From Xenorhabdus koppenhoeferi (GTDB taxonomy: Bacteria > Pseudomonadota > Gammaproteobacteria > Enterobacterales > Enterobacteriaceae), in contig NZ_FPBJ01000012.1 of NCBI RefSeq assembly GCF_900116635.1, positions 19,966 through 83,965 on the forward strand: 64,000 nucleotides of DNA, in the 5' to 3' direction. The translations under genes and the position numbers were made by a program. The stretch's first letter is position 1; every line of letters starts with the position of its first letter. Below, piece after piece: positions 18,043 through 30,259 of the stretch. The notes under the pieces were generated by a model. The model did not search any database. It was not told where the DNA came from and was given only the letters and a program-made list of their open reading frames with translations.

Positions 18043-19167
18043 CTAATTATCCAAATTATCCATCATGACCTGCTCTGTTGCCTGTGTGTTGTCTATCACA
18101 TCAGAGACAGGTGCCCCCACTATCAGAGGATTGACGTGATTCAGGAAATAGTTCCGCCGAAAGCAGTTATGATTAACACTATCTGGATTCAATCCGCGGC
18201 GACATACACCATAGCTTTTACGTTCAATATGCCCAAATTTTCCGTCCACAAAAGTATGCCCAATAGTTGCCAAAAAATATCGCCCGCAGCGTCTTCCCAA
18301 ATGATAATCCTGATTCAATACACTAATTCGGCTTCCCAATGCCATTGTCGCTAATGGGGCTGGCGGATAGATTTCGAAGATCTGCACATCATCCGGTGGA
18401 TTTTCGATAAATTTTTGCGTCCGACGGTAACTGTTGGCATGGAGATTAACCATCTTAACCATTTTTTGCAGACTGCTGTCTTCCAACCAACGCTCCATGC
18501 GCTTGAACCACTGGGGTGTATAGTAAAGCTGTGAAGGAACTGTCCGAATTACAACAATTGTATCCGCACCACGGAGATAGGCTTCTTGAACGGGTATCGC
18601 ATCGCAAATACCTCCATCTTGATAAACAACATCATCAAGGGTAACGCCATTACGATAAAATCCCGGAATAGCGCTGGAAGCCTTCAAGATGTCCATCCAA
18701 TTTTTGTCATCAGGATGCAAATAATCAGGGTCAAAATTATCAGCACGACAAGCACACATGTAAAATTCACGTCCTGCATCAAATTGGCGTATTCCAACAG
18801 GGATATTAAGCGGTAATTGTTTGGATATGGTATCCATATACCAATCCAAATCGATCAGATGTCCACCACGAACAAAACGCAGGGGATTAAAAAAAGCGGG
18901 ATCGGTTGTATAACGATTGATGATTTTACGTGCATAGCCCCGTTGACCACAAATATAAGCAGAAAGATTTTGGGCACCTGCCGACGTTCCGAGAAACAAT
19001 TCAAACGGATTAAAACCAAGGCGAAGAAATTCATCCAAAACACCTGCGGTAAAAATACCTCTCTGGCCACCACCTTCACAAACGAGAGCAATTTTCCCAG
19101 GTTTGATCTGCGAGTTATAAGCCAAAGGTTCTATATTACCCAGCGTTATTGGAATATGTTTCCCCAC
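18043..19167 (-). CDS. yjjU: Patatin-like phospholipase YjjU
   Basis: A 374-residue patatin-family serine lipase. The oxyanion-hole segment CEGGGQRGIFTAG, nucleophile elbow FLGTSAGAQN and the Asp of the catalytic dyad in QDGGICDAIP are all present, so it should be active as an acyl hydrolase; the lipid substrate is not known. Cytosolic or membrane-associated, no signal peptide. GGAG occurs before the ATG. It forms a two-gene operon with yjjV. Confidence 0.92.
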   Translation of the reverse strand: MGKHIPITLGNIEPLAYNSQIKPGKIALVCEGGGQRGIFTAGVLDEFLRLGFNPFELFLGTSAGAQNLSAYICGQRGYARKIINRYTTDPAFFNPLRFVRGGHLIDLDWYMDTISKQLPLNIPVGIRQFDAGREFYMCACRADNFDPDYLHPDDKNWMDILKASSAIPGFYRNGVTLDDVVYQDGGICDAIPVQEAYLRGADTIVVIRTVPSQLYYTPQWFKRMERWLEDSSLQKMVKMVNLHANSYRRTQKFIENPPDDVQIFEIYPPAPLATMALGSRISVLNQDYHLGRRCGRYFLATIGHTFVDGKFGHIERKSYGVCRRGLNPDSVNHNCFRRNYFLNHVNPLIVGAPVSDVIDNTQATEQVMMDNLDN

Positions 19168-19571
19168 TATTCTCCTCCTTTAAAAGCCAGTAACAATATC
19201 AAAGCATAATACATTTGCTGAATATCATGAGTATATTGTTAGATAAGTGATGCATTTGTTAACTTGTGTTAAACACTTTATATCCGGAATCTTCTGCTCA
19301 TACTTGCCGTTTCTGCCTTGTAGTGAGCAATAACAAGTTCCCGATCCACTATCTTAGTTCGTATGCACTCTTTGTTCATGTAGCAATTTCTGAACCTGTC
19401 GAGACTTGCCTGAATACTAATATTTATTAAGGAGGGAATGTCATGTCTGAAGTCAGCCAAAGTCAGCCCAGGGATTTATAGCCTCATTGGGCAATATTCC
19501 GCCTGAATAAATGAAAATAAAAATAAAAAAAAAGAGTGGCTTATTATTAGCCACCCTTTTTAGAATGCCAG
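19168..19571. other. Gap between yjjU and the BON-domain gene
   Basis: 404 bases. Apart from the terminator near 19520-19560 nothing is recognised. A 60-codon minus-strand frame (19278-19460) has no ribosome binding site or family resemblance. E. coli has the small gene ytjA here, but no similar sequence is seen. Confidence 0.5.
19520..19560 (-). terminator. Rho-independent terminator after the BON-domain gene
   Basis: GTGGCT and AGCCAC form a stem with a 7-base AT loop (19536-19554), followed on the minus strand by a run of about nine T. T bases also follow on the plus strand. Confidence 0.8.
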
Positions 19572-19973
19572 TTATTTCTTAATTTCTATAGTACTCTTAA
19601 CAGATTTGACACCTTTCACGCCATGAGCAATTTCAGCAATTTTCGCTGCTTGATGTTTGTTTTTGACAAAACCAGAAAGATAGACAATGCCTTTTTCGGT
19701 TTTCACGGAAATTTCATTGCTATTTATTCCTTTGTGCTCCAGTAGCTTTCCTTTCACTTTTGCTGTGACAGCACTATCGTCCAAGTAAGCATCTGCATTC
19801 TGAAAAGTGTGATCTATTTTTTTCCCTGTATTGTCTATGGATTTATCGATTTTCTGCCCCTTACTTTCCTCCGTTTTTCCTGAAGAGGATTCGGTTGCCA
19901 GAGTATTACCAATAACGAGTACCGAGCCTAGAACAACAGCCAGTAGCGAATGTGCAAATTTGATATTTTTCAT
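19572..19973 (-). CDS. Periplasmic BON-domain protein, OsmY-like, single domain
   Basis: A 133-residue exported protein: signal peptide MKNIKFAHSLLAVVLGSVLV...TLA, a polar Lys/Ser-rich linker, then one BON domain (LDDSAVTAKVKGKLLEH...IVYLSGFV...VKGVKSVKSTIEI). The ATG at 19973 follows AAGGTGG; an earlier in-frame ATG at 20024 would bury the signal peptide. E. coli OsmY has two BON domains and about 200 residues, so this is a shorter relative in the same chromosomal position (next to prfC). Probably binds or stabilises envelope components under osmotic stress (inference). Confidence 0.85.
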   Translation of the reverse strand: MKNIKFAHSLLAVVLGSVLVIGNTLATESSSGKTEESKGQKIDKSIDNTGKKIDHTFQNADAYLDDSAVTAKVKGKLLEHKGINSNEISVKTEKGIVYLSGFVKNKHQAAKIAEIAHGVKGVKSVKSTIEIKK

Positions 19974-20124
19974 CCTACCACCTTTTTTAATATAAACTAG
20001 AACTGTACTAGAACAGTATGTCAATTAGACAGTAGTGATAAAATCAGCTTTACAAAAAATAACGAATATTTTCCTTAAAACAGAGAGTTATTCTTAAATT
20101 GAAGAATAATACAGAGAATATATA

Positions 20125-20157
20125 TTGAAAATTAAGGGTCAACAGGAAAGTTGACCC
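20125..20157 (-). terminator. Terminator of prfC
   Basis: GGGTCAAC and GTTGACCC form an 8-bp stem (20136-20157), followed on the minus strand by TTAATTTTC. It lies 10 bases after the prfC stop. Confidence 0.7.
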
Positions 20158-20166
20158 GGAAAAATA

Positions 20167-21756
20167 TTAATGTTCCCGTGTCTTACGGAAATCAACGTCA
20201 GGATAGCGTTCACTGGTCAGGTTTAAATTAACCATCGTAGGTGCAATGTAAGTTAAGTTATCACCACCATCAAGAGCCAAGTTCTGCTCATTCTTACGCT
20301 TGAACTCTTCCAGTTTCTTTACATCGCTGCATTCTACCCAGCGGGCGGTAGAAACATTAACAGGCTCATACAGTGCTTCAACGTTGTATTCACTCTTCAA
20401 ACGAGCAACAACAACATCAAACTGAAGTACACCGACTGCCCCGACAATCAGATCGTTATTCATCAACGGACGGAAGACCTGCACCGCTCCCTCTTCGGAT
20501 AATTGAACCAGACCTTTCAGCAATTGCTTCTGTTTCAATGGATCACGCAAACGAATACGGCGGAACAGTTCTGGGGCAAAGTTAGGAATACCGGTAAATT
20601 TCAGCTCTTCGCCTTGGGTAAAGGTATCTCCAATCTGGATCGTGCCATGATTGTGCAGACCGATAATGTCTCCCGGATAGGCATCCTCAACATGAGCGCG
20701 ATCTCCTGCCATAAAAGTCAGGGCATCAGAAATAACGACATCTTTCTTGATGCGCACTTGGCGCAGCTTCATGCCTTTTTCATATTTACCGGAAACAACA
20801 CGCAAAAATGCCACACGGTCACGGTGTTTCGGATCCATATTGGCCTGAATTTTGAAAACAAACCCAGTGAATTTTTCTTCACTTGCGGTGACTTTACGTG
20901 CGTCAGTCTGGCGAGGCATTGGAGTCGGAGCCCATTTAACAAGGCCATCCAACATATGATCAACACCAAAGTTACCCAACGCTGTACCAAAAAATACTGG
21001 TGTCAGTTCACCTTGTAAAAAAGCATCCTGATCAAATTCATGGGATGCTCCCTTGACCAGTTCCAACTCTTCACGCAATTGATTCGCCAGCTCTTCACCT
21101 ATCGCCGCATCCAGTTCAGAATTATCCAGGCCCTTGATAGTGTGGACTTCCTGAATTGTATGACCTTGACCAGATTGATACAGATAAGTTTCATCAAGGT
21201 AAAGATGATAAACACCCTTGAAAGATTTACCGCAGCCAACAGGCCATGTAATCGGGCTACAGGCGATCTTCAGCTCATTTTCCACTTCATCCATCAGTTC
21301 CATCGGATCTCGGATATCACGATCGAGCTTGTTCATGAATGTCAGAATTGGCGTGTCACGCAGACGGGTAACTTCCATCAGCTTACGGGTACGATCCTCA
21401 ACCCCTTTCGCGGCATCAATCACCATCAAACAACAGTCAACAGCGGTTAAAGTACGATAAGTATCTTCGGAGAAGTCTTCGTGTCCCGGGGTATCCAGTA
21501 AGTTAACCAGACAATCTGCATAAGGGAATTGCATCACGGAAGTAGTAATCGAAATACCGCGCTGTTTTTCCATCTCCATCCAGTCTGATTTAGCGTGTTG
21601 GTTAGAACCACGGCCTTTTACCGTACCCGCTTTCTGGATTGCCTGTCCGAACAGTAATACTTTTTCGGTAATAGTGGTTTTACCCGCATCTGGGTGAGAA
21701 ATAATTGCAAATGTTCTTCGCTTAGCTAATTCACTAGCGAAAATGAGTTGTTGCAT
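20167..21756 (-). CDS. prfC: Peptide chain release factor 3 (RF3)
   Basis: Translational GTPase that recycles RF1/RF2 from the ribosome after termination. From the ATG at 21756 ([20 protein letters not shown]) it has 529 residues, the E. coli length; the frame is open 27 codons further upstream but that stretch is not family-like. GTPase motifs: SHPDAGKTT (G1), GISITTSVM (G2), DTPGHEDF (G3), FMNKLDRD (G4). Neighbour of an osmY-like gene as in E. coli. Confidence 0.97.
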   Translation of the reverse strand: MQQLIFASELAKRRTFAIISHPDAGKTTITEKVLLFGQAIQKAGTVKGRGSNQHAKSDWMEMEKQRGISITTSVMQFPYADCLVNLLDTPGHEDFSEDTYRTLTAVDCCLMVIDAAKGVEDRTRKLMEVTRLRDTPILTFMNKLDRDIRDPMELMDEVENELKIACSPITWPVGCGKSFKGVYHLYLDETYLYQSGQGHTIQEVHTIKGLDNSELDAAIGEELANQLREELELVKGASHEFDQDAFLQGELTPVFFGTALGNFGVDHMLDGLVKWAPTPMPRQTDARKVTASEEKFTGFVFKIQANMDPKHRDRVAFLRVVSGKYEKGMKLRQVRIKKDVVISDALTFMAGDRAHVEDAYPGDIIGLHNHGTIQIGDTFTQGEELKFTGIPNFAPELFRRIRLRDPLKQKQLLKGLVQLSEEGAVQVFRPLMNNDLIVGAVGVLQFDVVVARLKSEYNVEALYEPVNVSTARWVECSDVKKLEEFKRKNEQNLALDGGDNLTYIAPTMVNLNLTSERYPDVDFRKTREH

Positions 21757-21987
21757 GTTGATTTTTCCAATTATGCACAAGGTTATGTACAGAAAATAAA
21801 TTTGCGAAAATTTTACACTGATAGCGCCTCTTTGCAAAATACAACCTGCTCTCTTCTTTGCTCTCAGAACACTTGCCTAATTTAATCGATAAGGTCACGC
21901 CAAACGGTGTAGTTCCAGAAAATTTAGACTTAAAATCCGCAGGCGTGAATCTGCTGAAAAATAAACTATTGGGTCAATGATCCTTAC

Positions 21988-22017
21988 GCCCGCCACATTT
22001 CATAATCTGTGGCGGGC
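21988..22017. terminator. Hairpin after metE
   Basis: GCCCGCCACA and TGTGGCGGGC form a 10-bp GC-rich stem with a 10-base loop, 23 bases beyond the metE stop. No U-run follows, so it may protect the mRNA end rather than terminate. Confidence 0.5.
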
Positions 22018-22039
22018 AGCTTAATGTATCGTTTTTAAG

Positions 22040-24325
22040 TTAGTTATTCAGTGTAGAACGCAGGCGTTTTGCAGCTTCTACCATATTCGCCAATGATTGT
22101 CTGGTTTCTATCCAACCCCGGGTTTTCAGTCCACAATCTGGGTTTACCCACAAACGCTCAACCGGGATACGGTCAGCCGCTTTACGCAGTAGCGCCTCAA
22201 TCCATTCAACACTTGGTACGTTTGGTGAGTGAATGTCATACACACCAGGCCCAATTTCATTCGGATATGAGAAGTTCTCAAATGAATCCAATAACTCCAT
22301 ATCCGAGCGGGAGGTTTCAATGGTAATGACATCTGCATCCAGCGCTGCTATGGAAGGCATGACGTCATTGAACTCGCAATAACACATATGGGTGTGAATT
22401 TGTGTATCATCCTGCGCGATTGCGGCACTCAGTTTGAAAGCATCCACTGCCCACTCCAGATAAGCCTGCCACTCTTCTCTGCGTAGTGGTAACCCTTCTC
22501 GCAATGCAGGTTCATCAATCTGAATGATACCAATACCTGCTTTCTGCAAATCATTAACTTCATCACGCAAGGCTAATGCAATCTGTTTAGCAATGGTTTC
22601 ACGGCTGACATCTTCCCTTGGGAATGACCAACAGAGAATCGTTACTGGTCCCGTTAACATTCCTTTCACTGGCTTATCTGTCAAGGATTGTGCATACGTT
22701 GCCCAATCTACCGTAATCGCTTCTGGGCGGCTGATATCGCCAATGATTACAGGTGGTTTCACACAACGGGAACCGTAGCTTTGTACCCAACCATTTTGAG
22801 TGAAGACATAGCCATCAAAATGCTCACCGAAATATTCCACCATGTCATTACGCTCAGCTTCACCATGTACCAGCACATCCAGCCCCAGACTTTCCTGCTC
22901 TTGAATCGCCTGTTGGATATGTTCACTGATATTGGTCCGGTAATACTGACCATCCACTCGGCCTTTTTTGAAATCGAGGCGCAGACTGCGAATTTCCGTT
23001 GTTTGTGGGAATGAGCCAATAGTGGTCGTCGGCCACAATGGTAAGTTATAACGTTGACGCTGAAGTTTAGCACGTTCTGAATATGTCTGATTACGTTCAC
23101 TGTCTTGCGGCTTGATTGCAGCAAGGCGCTCAGCAACAGCCAGATTGTTTACTCTGGTGGAATTTCTCCGGGCACGAATGGGAGCGCTATAGGCATCCAG
23201 TTCAGCCTGTTTACCACCTTCTGCCTCATTCAGTGCCTGTGACAGTAAAGATAGTTCCTCACATTTCTGTAATGCAAAAGCAAACCAACTTTTTACTTCT
23301 TCATCCAGCCCTGTTTCATCATTTAAATCAATCGGACTATGCAGTAATGAGCAAGAAGTACCAATCCACACATTTCTCTTACCTACCAATGGTGCGACAA
23401 GCTGATATTTTTCACTCAAATCTGCGCGCCAGACATTACGACCGTTAATCACGCCCAATGAAAGCAACCAATTTTCTGGCAAGAACTTATCCAGATTTTC
23501 AGGGGAATCTTTTCCTGCCACCAAATCAACATGCAGACCTTGTACTGGCAGTGATTTGATCGTTTCAATATTATGACCGATGCTATCGAAATAGGTCGTC
23601 AGCAGTAATTTCACTTGCCCCTCAAGCGCCTGATAAGCTGTTGGGAAAGCAGCGAGCCACTCTTCGGGTAATTCTAATACCAGCGCAGGCTCATCAATTT
23701 GTACCCATTCAACGCCGCGTTTTGCCAATTCAGCCAACACTTGTTGGTACACAGGAAGAATTTCCGTTAATAAGGAGAGGCGATCGAAAACTTTGCCTTT
23801 CACTTTACCCAGCCATAAATAGGTTACAGGTCCCAAAAGAACAGGTTTTATTTTATGCCCCAAGGCCAATGCTTCATCGACTTCATCCAGCAGTTGAGTC
23901 CAGCCGAGTTTAAATTCCTGTCCTTCCTGAAATTCAGGCACGATATAGTGATAATTCGTGTTAAACCATTTGGTCATTTCTGAAGCGGCAGCTGGTGTAC
24001 CTGTTGGTGCCCTGCCACGAGCTATGCGGAATAGAGTATCCAGATTAATGGTACCATCTTCATTTTCATTTCGATGACGTGGTGGAACATTGCCCAATAA
24101 TAGGCTTGTGGTCAATACTTGGTCATACCACGCAAAATCTCCAACAGGGACTAAATCAACGCCCGCTTCTTTTTGTTGTTGCCAATGACGTGCACGTAAT
24201 TCACAACCCGTCTCCAGCAATTCTTGTTGAGAAATTTTGCCTGCCCAATAATTCTCTTGCGCCTTTTTTAGCTCTCTTTTCAAGCCGATACGTGGAAAAC
24301 CTAATGTATGATTCAAAACCGTCAT
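22040..24325 (-). CDS. metE: Cobalamin-independent methionine synthase MetE
   Basis: Transfers the methyl group from 5-methyltetrahydropteroyl-triglutamate to homocysteine. 761 residues. The N-terminal half has [13 protein letters not shown]. The C-terminal catalytic barrel carries the zinc ligands in [10 protein letters not shown] (His, Cys) and [11 protein letters not shown] (Cys), and homocysteine/folate motifs TIGSFPQT and [12 protein letters not shown]. Divergent from metR, with a MetJ operator between them, as in E. coli. Confidence 0.98.
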   Translation of the reverse strand: MTVLNHTLGFPRIGLKRELKKAQENYWAGKISQQELLETGCELRARHWQQQKEAGVDLVPVGDFAWYDQVLTTSLLLGNVPPRHRNENEDGTINLDTLFRIARGRAPTGTPAAASEMTKWFNTNYHYIVPEFQEGQEFKLGWTQLLDEVDEALALGHKIKPVLLGPVTYLWLGKVKGKVFDRLSLLTEILPVYQQVLAELAKRGVEWVQIDEPALVLELPEEWLAAFPTAYQALEGQVKLLLTTYFDSIGHNIETIKSLPVQGLHVDLVAGKDSPENLDKFLPENWLLSLGVINGRNVWRADLSEKYQLVAPLVGKRNVWIGTSCSLLHSPIDLNDETGLDEEVKSWFAFALQKCEELSLLSQALNEAEGGKQAELDAYSAPIRARRNSTRVNNLAVAERLAAIKPQDSERNQTYSERAKLQRQRYNLPLWPTTTIGSFPQTTEIRSLRLDFKKGRVDGQYYRTNISEHIQQAIQEQESLGLDVLVHGEAERNDMVEYFGEHFDGYVFTQNGWVQSYGSRCVKPPVIIGDISRPEAITVDWATYAQSLTDKPVKGMLTGPVTILCWSFPREDVSRETIAKQIALALRDEVNDLQKAGIGIIQIDEPALREGLPLRREEWQAYLEWAVDAFKLSAAIAQDDTQIHTHMCYCEFNDVMPSIAALDADVITIETSRSDMELLDSFENFSYPNEIGPGVYDIHSPNVPSVEWIEALLRKAADRIPVERLWVNPDCGLKTRGWIETRQSLANMVEAAKRLRSTLNN

Positions 24326-24345
24326 GTTGTCACCCGTGAAATTTT

Positions 24346-24361
24346 AGCCGTCTAGATGTTT
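24346..24361. promoter_or_regulatory. MetJ operator (two met boxes) for metE/metR
   Basis: AGCCGTCT-AGATGTTT reads on the plus strand as two adjoining 8-bp met boxes (consensus AGACGTCT) with 7 and 5 matches. It lies 21 bases upstream of the metE start in the divergent promoter region, so repression by MetJ-SAM is likely. Confidence 0.65.
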
Positions 24362-24421
24362 ACACTTCTATAATCAACAGGTAGTGTATAAACCACAAGC
24401 GCAAATTATTCATCATTAACT

Positions 24422-24434
24422 TGAAGGTTTTTCA
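24422..24434. promoter_or_regulatory. MetR-like recognition site at the metR start
   Basis: TGAA-GGTTT-TTCA fits the MetR consensus TGAA-N5-TTCA exactly. It overlaps the metR ribosome binding site and the A of its ATG, so it could mediate autoregulation, or it could be chance. Confidence 0.35.
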
Positions 24435-25390
24435 TGATCGAAATAAAACATTTAAAAACGTTACAGGCATTGAATCATTGTGGGTCATTGGCCGCTACTG
24501 CGAATTACCTGCATCAAACTCAATCCGCTCTTTCTCACCAATTCAGCGAGTTAGAACACCGTTTGGGATTCAAGCTGTTCATTCGTAAAAGCCAACCTCT
24601 TCAGCTAACACCTCAGGGTGAAGTGTTATTAAGGCTTGCGGAACAAGTATTGCCTTTGGTCACTGCTTCCCTGCGTGAATGCTATGAGCCAGAAAAGACT
24701 AATCTACGCATCGCTATTGAATGTCATAGCTGTATTCAATGGCTAACGCCTGCACTTAAGCATTTTCGTGAAAGTTGGCCGCAGGTTAATGTAGATTTTA
24801 AATCCGGTGTAACATTTGATCCTCAGCCAGCACTACAGCAACGGGAGCTGGATATTGTCCTGACATCAGACATTATTGCCGACAGCAATCTGCACTATAC
24901 TCCACTGTTTGACTATGAAGTGAAACTAGTGGTTGCACCGGATCATCCATTGGCGAATAAACGCGATATTCACCCGCAGGATCTTGCTTCTGAAACTCTG
25001 CTGATCTATCCCGTCCAACGGCAACGGTTTGACATCTGGCGACGTTTTCTCCAACCCGCAGGGGTGACACCGACATTGAAAAGTGTCGATAATACCTTAT
25101 TGTTGGTCCAAATGGTGGCAGCTCGTCTGGGTATTGCTGCACTGCCACACTGGACAGTAGAAACATTCGAAAGGCAAGGGTTAGTTGTAACCCAGACACT
25201 GGGAGAAGGATTATGGAGCAGATTGTACGCTGCCAACCGGGAAGGAGAACAACGCCAACCTGCCATTGATACATTTATTCGTTCCGCGCGCCAGCACGCG
25301 GTGGGCAATCTGCCATTGGTGAAACGGGTTTCAGTATCCAGCGATGATGCACCCAAAGTGAGGCAACAATCAGGCTGCCTCCAATGCTAA
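24434..25390 (+). CDS. metR: LysR-family regulator of methionine biosynthesis MetR
   Basis: Homocysteine-responsive activator of metE and other met genes. 318 residues: N-terminal winged HTH ([39 protein letters not shown]) and a LysR substrate-binding domain from about residue 90. GAAGG precedes the ATG. It is divergent from metE. Its 3' end overlaps the convergent yigM gene by 116 bases. Confidence 0.96.
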   Translation: MIEIKHLKTLQALNHCGSLAATANYLHQTQSALSHQFSELEHRLGFKLFIRKSQPLQLTPQGEVLLRLAEQVLPLVTASLRECYEPEKTNLRIAIECHSCIQWLTPALKHFRESWPQVNVDFKSGVTFDPQPALQQRELDIVLTSDIIADSNLHYTPLFDYEVKLVVAPDHPLANKRDIHPQDLASETLLIYPVQRQRFDIWRRFLQPAGVTPTLKSVDNTLLLVQMVAARLGIAALPHWTVETFERQGLVVTQTLGEGLWSRLYAANREGEQRQPAIDTFIRSARQHAVGNLPLVKRVSVSSDDAPKVRQQSGCLQC

Positions 25391-26174
25391 AGCTCTGCCA
25401 ATCAGGGTGCTGCTGCCAAATTGCGAAATTAACCAACAACCCTGCCGGAACCAGCATATTATTCATAATAGCCAGTGTTCCGGCATCTACTTGGGTCGCA
25501 CCATAGTTCCACATAAAGTAGCCAATACCAGATGCACCAACGCCTAACCAAATCAGAACGCCCCATTGTAACTGTGTTGTCGGTAGTTTTTGTGGATCGC
25601 CAAACAACAACCAACCAATGATAGCGACAACACACGCTCCCAAATAGAACCATGAGAAAGCGATTCGCTGCGGGATCGGATGGACTTCCATCAAACGCTT
25701 ATAACCAACCTGACCAATGGCAAAGAAAATATTTGCCAATTGCACCAATATCAAACCAATCCAGAAAGATTCGCTTGGTCGGTCATATCGAATAATTGCG
25801 GCTCCCGCCACAGCCAGAAAAGAACTCAGAGCATAGCCCCAACGCAGCCGATTACGCCCCATCAAATCATAAATCAGAGTGACATAGAGCGGTGTCATGA
25901 TGGTAAACAGCAAAAATTCTGCCACAGTTAAATAGTGATAGGCATGAAATACAAACAAATACATCACGCCAAGCTGACAAGCGCCGATTGCCATATATAA
26001 CGCAATGACTTTCAACGATAACCCACGCCAACGCAAAAATGGCAAGAATACCATTGCAGCCAGAACTACCCTGACAAGCACAGAAAACCAGCTATCAACC
26101 TGACCAGAAAGATAAACGCCGATCAGGCTAAATGAAGCGGCCCATAAAAATGTTGTGATCGTTAACAGCCACAT
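25275..26174 (-). CDS. yigM: Biotin permease YigM (EamA/DMT family)
   Basis: A 299-residue inner-membrane protein with about 10 hydrophobic helices and two EamA halves. It matches E. coli YigM, shown to be a biotin transporter, along its length ([56 protein letters not shown]) and keeps the same place beside metR. Convergent with metR, with a 116-base overlap that adds polar residues to both C-termini. Confidence 0.88.
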   Translation of the reverse strand: MWLLTITTFLWAASFSLIGVYLSGQVDSWFSVLVRVVLAAMVFLPFLRWRGLSLKVIALYMAIGACQLGVMYLFVFHAYHYLTVAEFLLFTIMTPLYVTLIYDLMGRNRLRWGYALSSFLAVAGAAIIRYDRPSESFWIGLILVQLANIFFAIGQVGYKRLMEVHPIPQRIAFSWFYLGACVVAIIGWLLFGDPQKLPTTQLQWGVLIWLGVGASGIGYFMWNYGATQVDAGTLAIMNNMLVPAGLLVNFAIWQQHPDWQSFSIGGSLIVASLWVHHRWILKPVSPMADCPPRAGARNE

Positions 26175-26197
26175 GATTTATTGATTTTTACCTACTT

Positions 26198-27847
26198 TTA
26201 TTGTTCTTTTCCCACTAAAAGCGCTTCCAGCAAATCAAGATCATGCAGCAGCGTTTGTAGTGTCTCATTACTAACTTTACGAGTTGCACGCAGATGATAC
26301 AGTTCGCCACGTTCAGCCCTTAATGCTGTTAAGCGGAAGCGTTGTTCCAACTCTTCAACCATCAGATTATGCTCGGCTTCATCCGTTCCGGCTGTACGCC
26401 GCCGCAAATAACCGGTAACACGGGAAGCAACCTCGCTAATAACCTCCGCATCCAGTTTTTCTTCAGTGTTGACAGACAAACGCTCTTCCATTTTATTCAT
26501 ACTGACAATCGCAACTTTAGCCATTGCAGCTTTTGCCATTCTGATTTCATTGAGATCAGCCATCTTATCGCCGACTTTCATACCACGCAGCAGCAAAGGT
26601 AATGCAATAACGCCCACAAACAGGGAAAGCAAAATCACACCGGCGGAAATGAAAATCAACTGATAACGTGCCGGGAACGGATCACCATCTGGCAAGAACA
26701 AAGGAACAGATAGCGCACCTGCCAGCGTAATTGCTCCACGAACACCAGCAAATGAAGCCAGCCATAATTCACGGATAGTGTAAGAGGCAAATTCCAGTGG
26801 TCTCTTTTTCATAAACACTTTGCTGGTATTTTTCATCAGCCATAACCAGCCAAATCGGAGTAATACCAGCGCACCATAAATGATGGCCACAGCGGAGAAT
26901 AGCATCCAGGTTTCAACATTCGGATCAAGATCAGCCTGAGCCACAGAAGTTTCCCAAATGTCTGGTAACTGTAACCCCAACATGACGAATACAAGGCCGT
27001 TAAAGACGAAAGCCAGCATCCCCCATACGTTATCAGCACGTAAACGCATATCCAATGGCGCATTACGGATCACGCCTGCTTTACTGATTGTCATACCAGC
27101 AGCAACCGCAGCCAGAATACCTGAAAAACCGATATGCTCAGCAATCAAATAGGAAGCAAATGGCAACAACATCATGAACATGATTTGCGTTGCCGGATCA
27201 TCTCCACTCCAGCGGCTCATCAATCTCAATGATTTACTGTACACCAATGTAACACCAATACCAGAAAGCAACCCACCAATCGCAACTTTGAAAAACTCCA
27301 ATGTTGCGCCAGTGACGGTAAAGGCCATCGTTCCCATGGCAATCGCCACCGCAAATTTAAGAGCGACCAGGCCAGAAGCATCATTCATCAATGCTTCTCC
27401 TTCCAGTACACTCATCATATTTTTAGGGATGCTTCCTCTTCCAACAATTGATGACAGTGCCACCGCATCAGTTGGTGATAATACTGCTGCCAGTGCAAAA
27501 GCAGCGATAAGTGAAATACTCGGCAGCAACATGTGAATCAAATAGCCAATGCCAACAACAGTCACCAATACCAGGACTAAAACTAAAATGAAGATTTCCC
27601 GACCATGCTGAAAAAATTCTCGGGTTGGAGTTTTCCAGCCATCAACAAACAACAAAGGAGGGATAAGTAAAACGAGGAATAATTCAGGATCGAAAGTAAC
27701 GTGTAAACCAAAATGAGGCCAGGCCAGCAGCGCTCCCATTGCTATTTGCACTATCGGCAAGGGGACACGGAACGGAATCATTTTAGTAAGAACACCAGAA
27801 ACTGACACCACCAAAATCAAGATCAAGATAGTAAAGAATATTTCCAT
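26198..27847 (-). CDS. yjcE: CPA1-family Na+/H+ antiporter YjcE
   Basis: A 549-residue inner-membrane cation/proton exchanger. The ATG at 27847 (MEIFFTILILILVVSVSG) follows AAGGG by a few bases and is chosen over an in-frame start seven codons upstream. About 12 hydrophobic spans with the key motifs LSPTDAVALSSI, EGEALMNDASGLV and FAGVRGAITLAGALS, then a cytosolic C-terminal helical tail from about residue 420. Similar to E. coli YjcE throughout; ion preference cannot be read from sequence. Confidence 0.92.
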   Translation of the reverse strand: MEIFFTILILILVVSVSGVLTKMIPFRVPLPIVQIAMGALLAWPHFGLHVTFDPELFLVLLIPPLLFVDGWKTPTREFFQHGREIFILVLVLVLVTVVGIGYLIHMLLPSISLIAAFALAAVLSPTDAVALSSIVGRGSIPKNMMSVLEGEALMNDASGLVALKFAVAIAMGTMAFTVTGATLEFFKVAIGGLLSGIGVTLVYSKSLRLMSRWSGDDPATQIMFMMLLPFASYLIAEHIGFSGILAAVAAGMTISKAGVIRNAPLDMRLRADNVWGMLAFVFNGLVFVMLGLQLPDIWETSVAQADLDPNVETWMLFSAVAIIYGALVLLRFGWLWLMKNTSKVFMKKRPLEFASYTIRELWLASFAGVRGAITLAGALSVPLFLPDGDPFPARYQLIFISAGVILLSLFVGVIALPLLLRGMKVGDKMADLNEIRMAKAAMAKVAIVSMNKMEERLSVNTEEKLDAEVISEVASRVTGYLRRRTAGTDEAEHNLMVEELEQRFRLTALRAERGELYHLRATRKVSNETLQTLLHDLDLLEALLVGKEQ

Positions 27848-28976
<1,129 letters not shown>

Positions 28977-29095
28977 AAACTAGAAAAAAAATCTCGCGAG
29001 GAATAAGAGGAATAATAAATGCAGAGCCAGTTAAATAGGCTCTACATTTAAACTGCATCACACAATATTTACCTGAAATTACGATTTACCTGAAA

Positions 29096-30244
29096 TTACG
29101 CCAGTTTCGCTGTCAAACAACGCCAAAGCTGCTCCAACGGCCCTTGTGAGTAACGTTTTAACCACCAACAAGCAAACCAGATGTTCAATGCCCAGATAAA
29201 TGGTACAAACGCCATTAGTTCCAAACGAGTAAACTGACCAAATAATTCAAAGCGATAAAAAAGCGTGGTACAGACCAGAGTTTGCAGCAAGTAGCTACTT
29301 AACGCCATTTTCCCCACCTGCCGTAACCAAAAAGTGACTCTCCAACGTGAAATGGCAGGCCAAAATCCATAAATCAACGCAATATAAGCAAAAGCTACCA
29401 ACGGTGTTGCCAATTCAGTGATGGTGCAGCGGATAGTCCACGACACAAAATAACTATAAGGGTATAAATACTGGATTGATAAAGCCGCACATTGAATAGT
29501 CATCCCAACAGGGATTAGACATAATGCCAGATGACGATAATGTTTGTGGCTAAATTCACCTTTCAGCCAGCCATTACGCAATAACATTGCACCCCAAAGC
29601 ATGGCCCCAATTATTTGCCAGCCATATTGCACAATGACCACTATCATTGCGCCACTTATTTGGCGGATTCGGTACTCCATAGCCAAGAGCCTGCCATGAG
29701 TTTTCCAGAAAGTTTCATGAAAAATATCTTCCGGGGTTGGCATCCAGAATGAATTATTCTCCTCCACAGGAAACAGCCCCAGAAGATAAAACATCATTAC
29801 GCCGAACAAGTAAAAAGTCGCTCCTGTACTGAATAACTTTTGACGAGTATTGATAAAGTGCCATGTCAGCAAGCCAACAATGCCATATGACAACAAGATA
29901 TCGCCATCCCATAGCAAAATACCGTGCAGTAAACCAATCGCCGCTAAAATTAGTAATCTGGAAATATTCCAGTTACGTTCCCGTTGCCGAAGCAGTTCAA
30001 GTGAGGCTCCAAATAATAACGTCAAGATGAACAGAAACTTCCCCTGAGTAAAAATACTCAAAGCAGACCATGTGACCACATCAGAGAATGAGACAGAATC
30101 TTTATAAAACAGATTCATGTAAGCGGCATATGGCAAAGCAAAGCTGGTAATATTCAACAACAGTATCCCCAAAATGGCAAAACCACGCATACTATCAATG
30201 ATCTCAATTCTCTGATTTATGACTCCCTTGCAACTATGCTCCAT
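29096..30244 (-). CDS. yeiB: YeiB-family DUF418 membrane protein
   Basis: A 382-residue multi-span inner-membrane protein with the DUF418 signatures MRGFAILGILLLNI, FGASLELL, LHGILLWDGDILL, GKMALSSYLLQTLVCTTLFY and the C-terminal WLKRYSQGPLEQLWR. The function of the family is not established. It lies 15 bases after folE, the same pair as in E. coli, so it is probably co-transcribed. Its stop lies within a tandem 17-base repeat. Confidence 0.9.
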   Translation of the reverse strand: MEHSCKGVINQRIEIIDSMRGFAILGILLLNITSFALPYAAYMNLFYKDSVSFSDVVTWSALSIFTQGKFLFILTLLFGASLELLRQRERNWNISRLLILAAIGLLHGILLWDGDILLSYGIVGLLTWHFINTRQKLFSTGATFYLFGVMMFYLLGLFPVEENNSFWMPTPEDIFHETFWKTHGRLLAMEYRIRQISGAMIVVIVQYGWQIIGAMLWGAMLLRNGWLKGEFSHKHYRHLALCLIPVGMTIQCAALSIQYLYPYSYFVSWTIRCTITELATPLVAFAYIALIYGFWPAISRWRVTFWLRQVGKMALSSYLLQTLVCTTLFYRFELFGQFTRLELMAFVPFIWALNIWFACWWLKRYSQGPLEQLWRCLTAKLA

Positions 30245-30259
30245 AATAATAAAAATTCA

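Noticed and set aside
19278..19460. 60-codon minus-strand frame between yjjU and the BON gene
   Set aside because: No ribosome binding site, no recognisable family and no similarity to ytjA.
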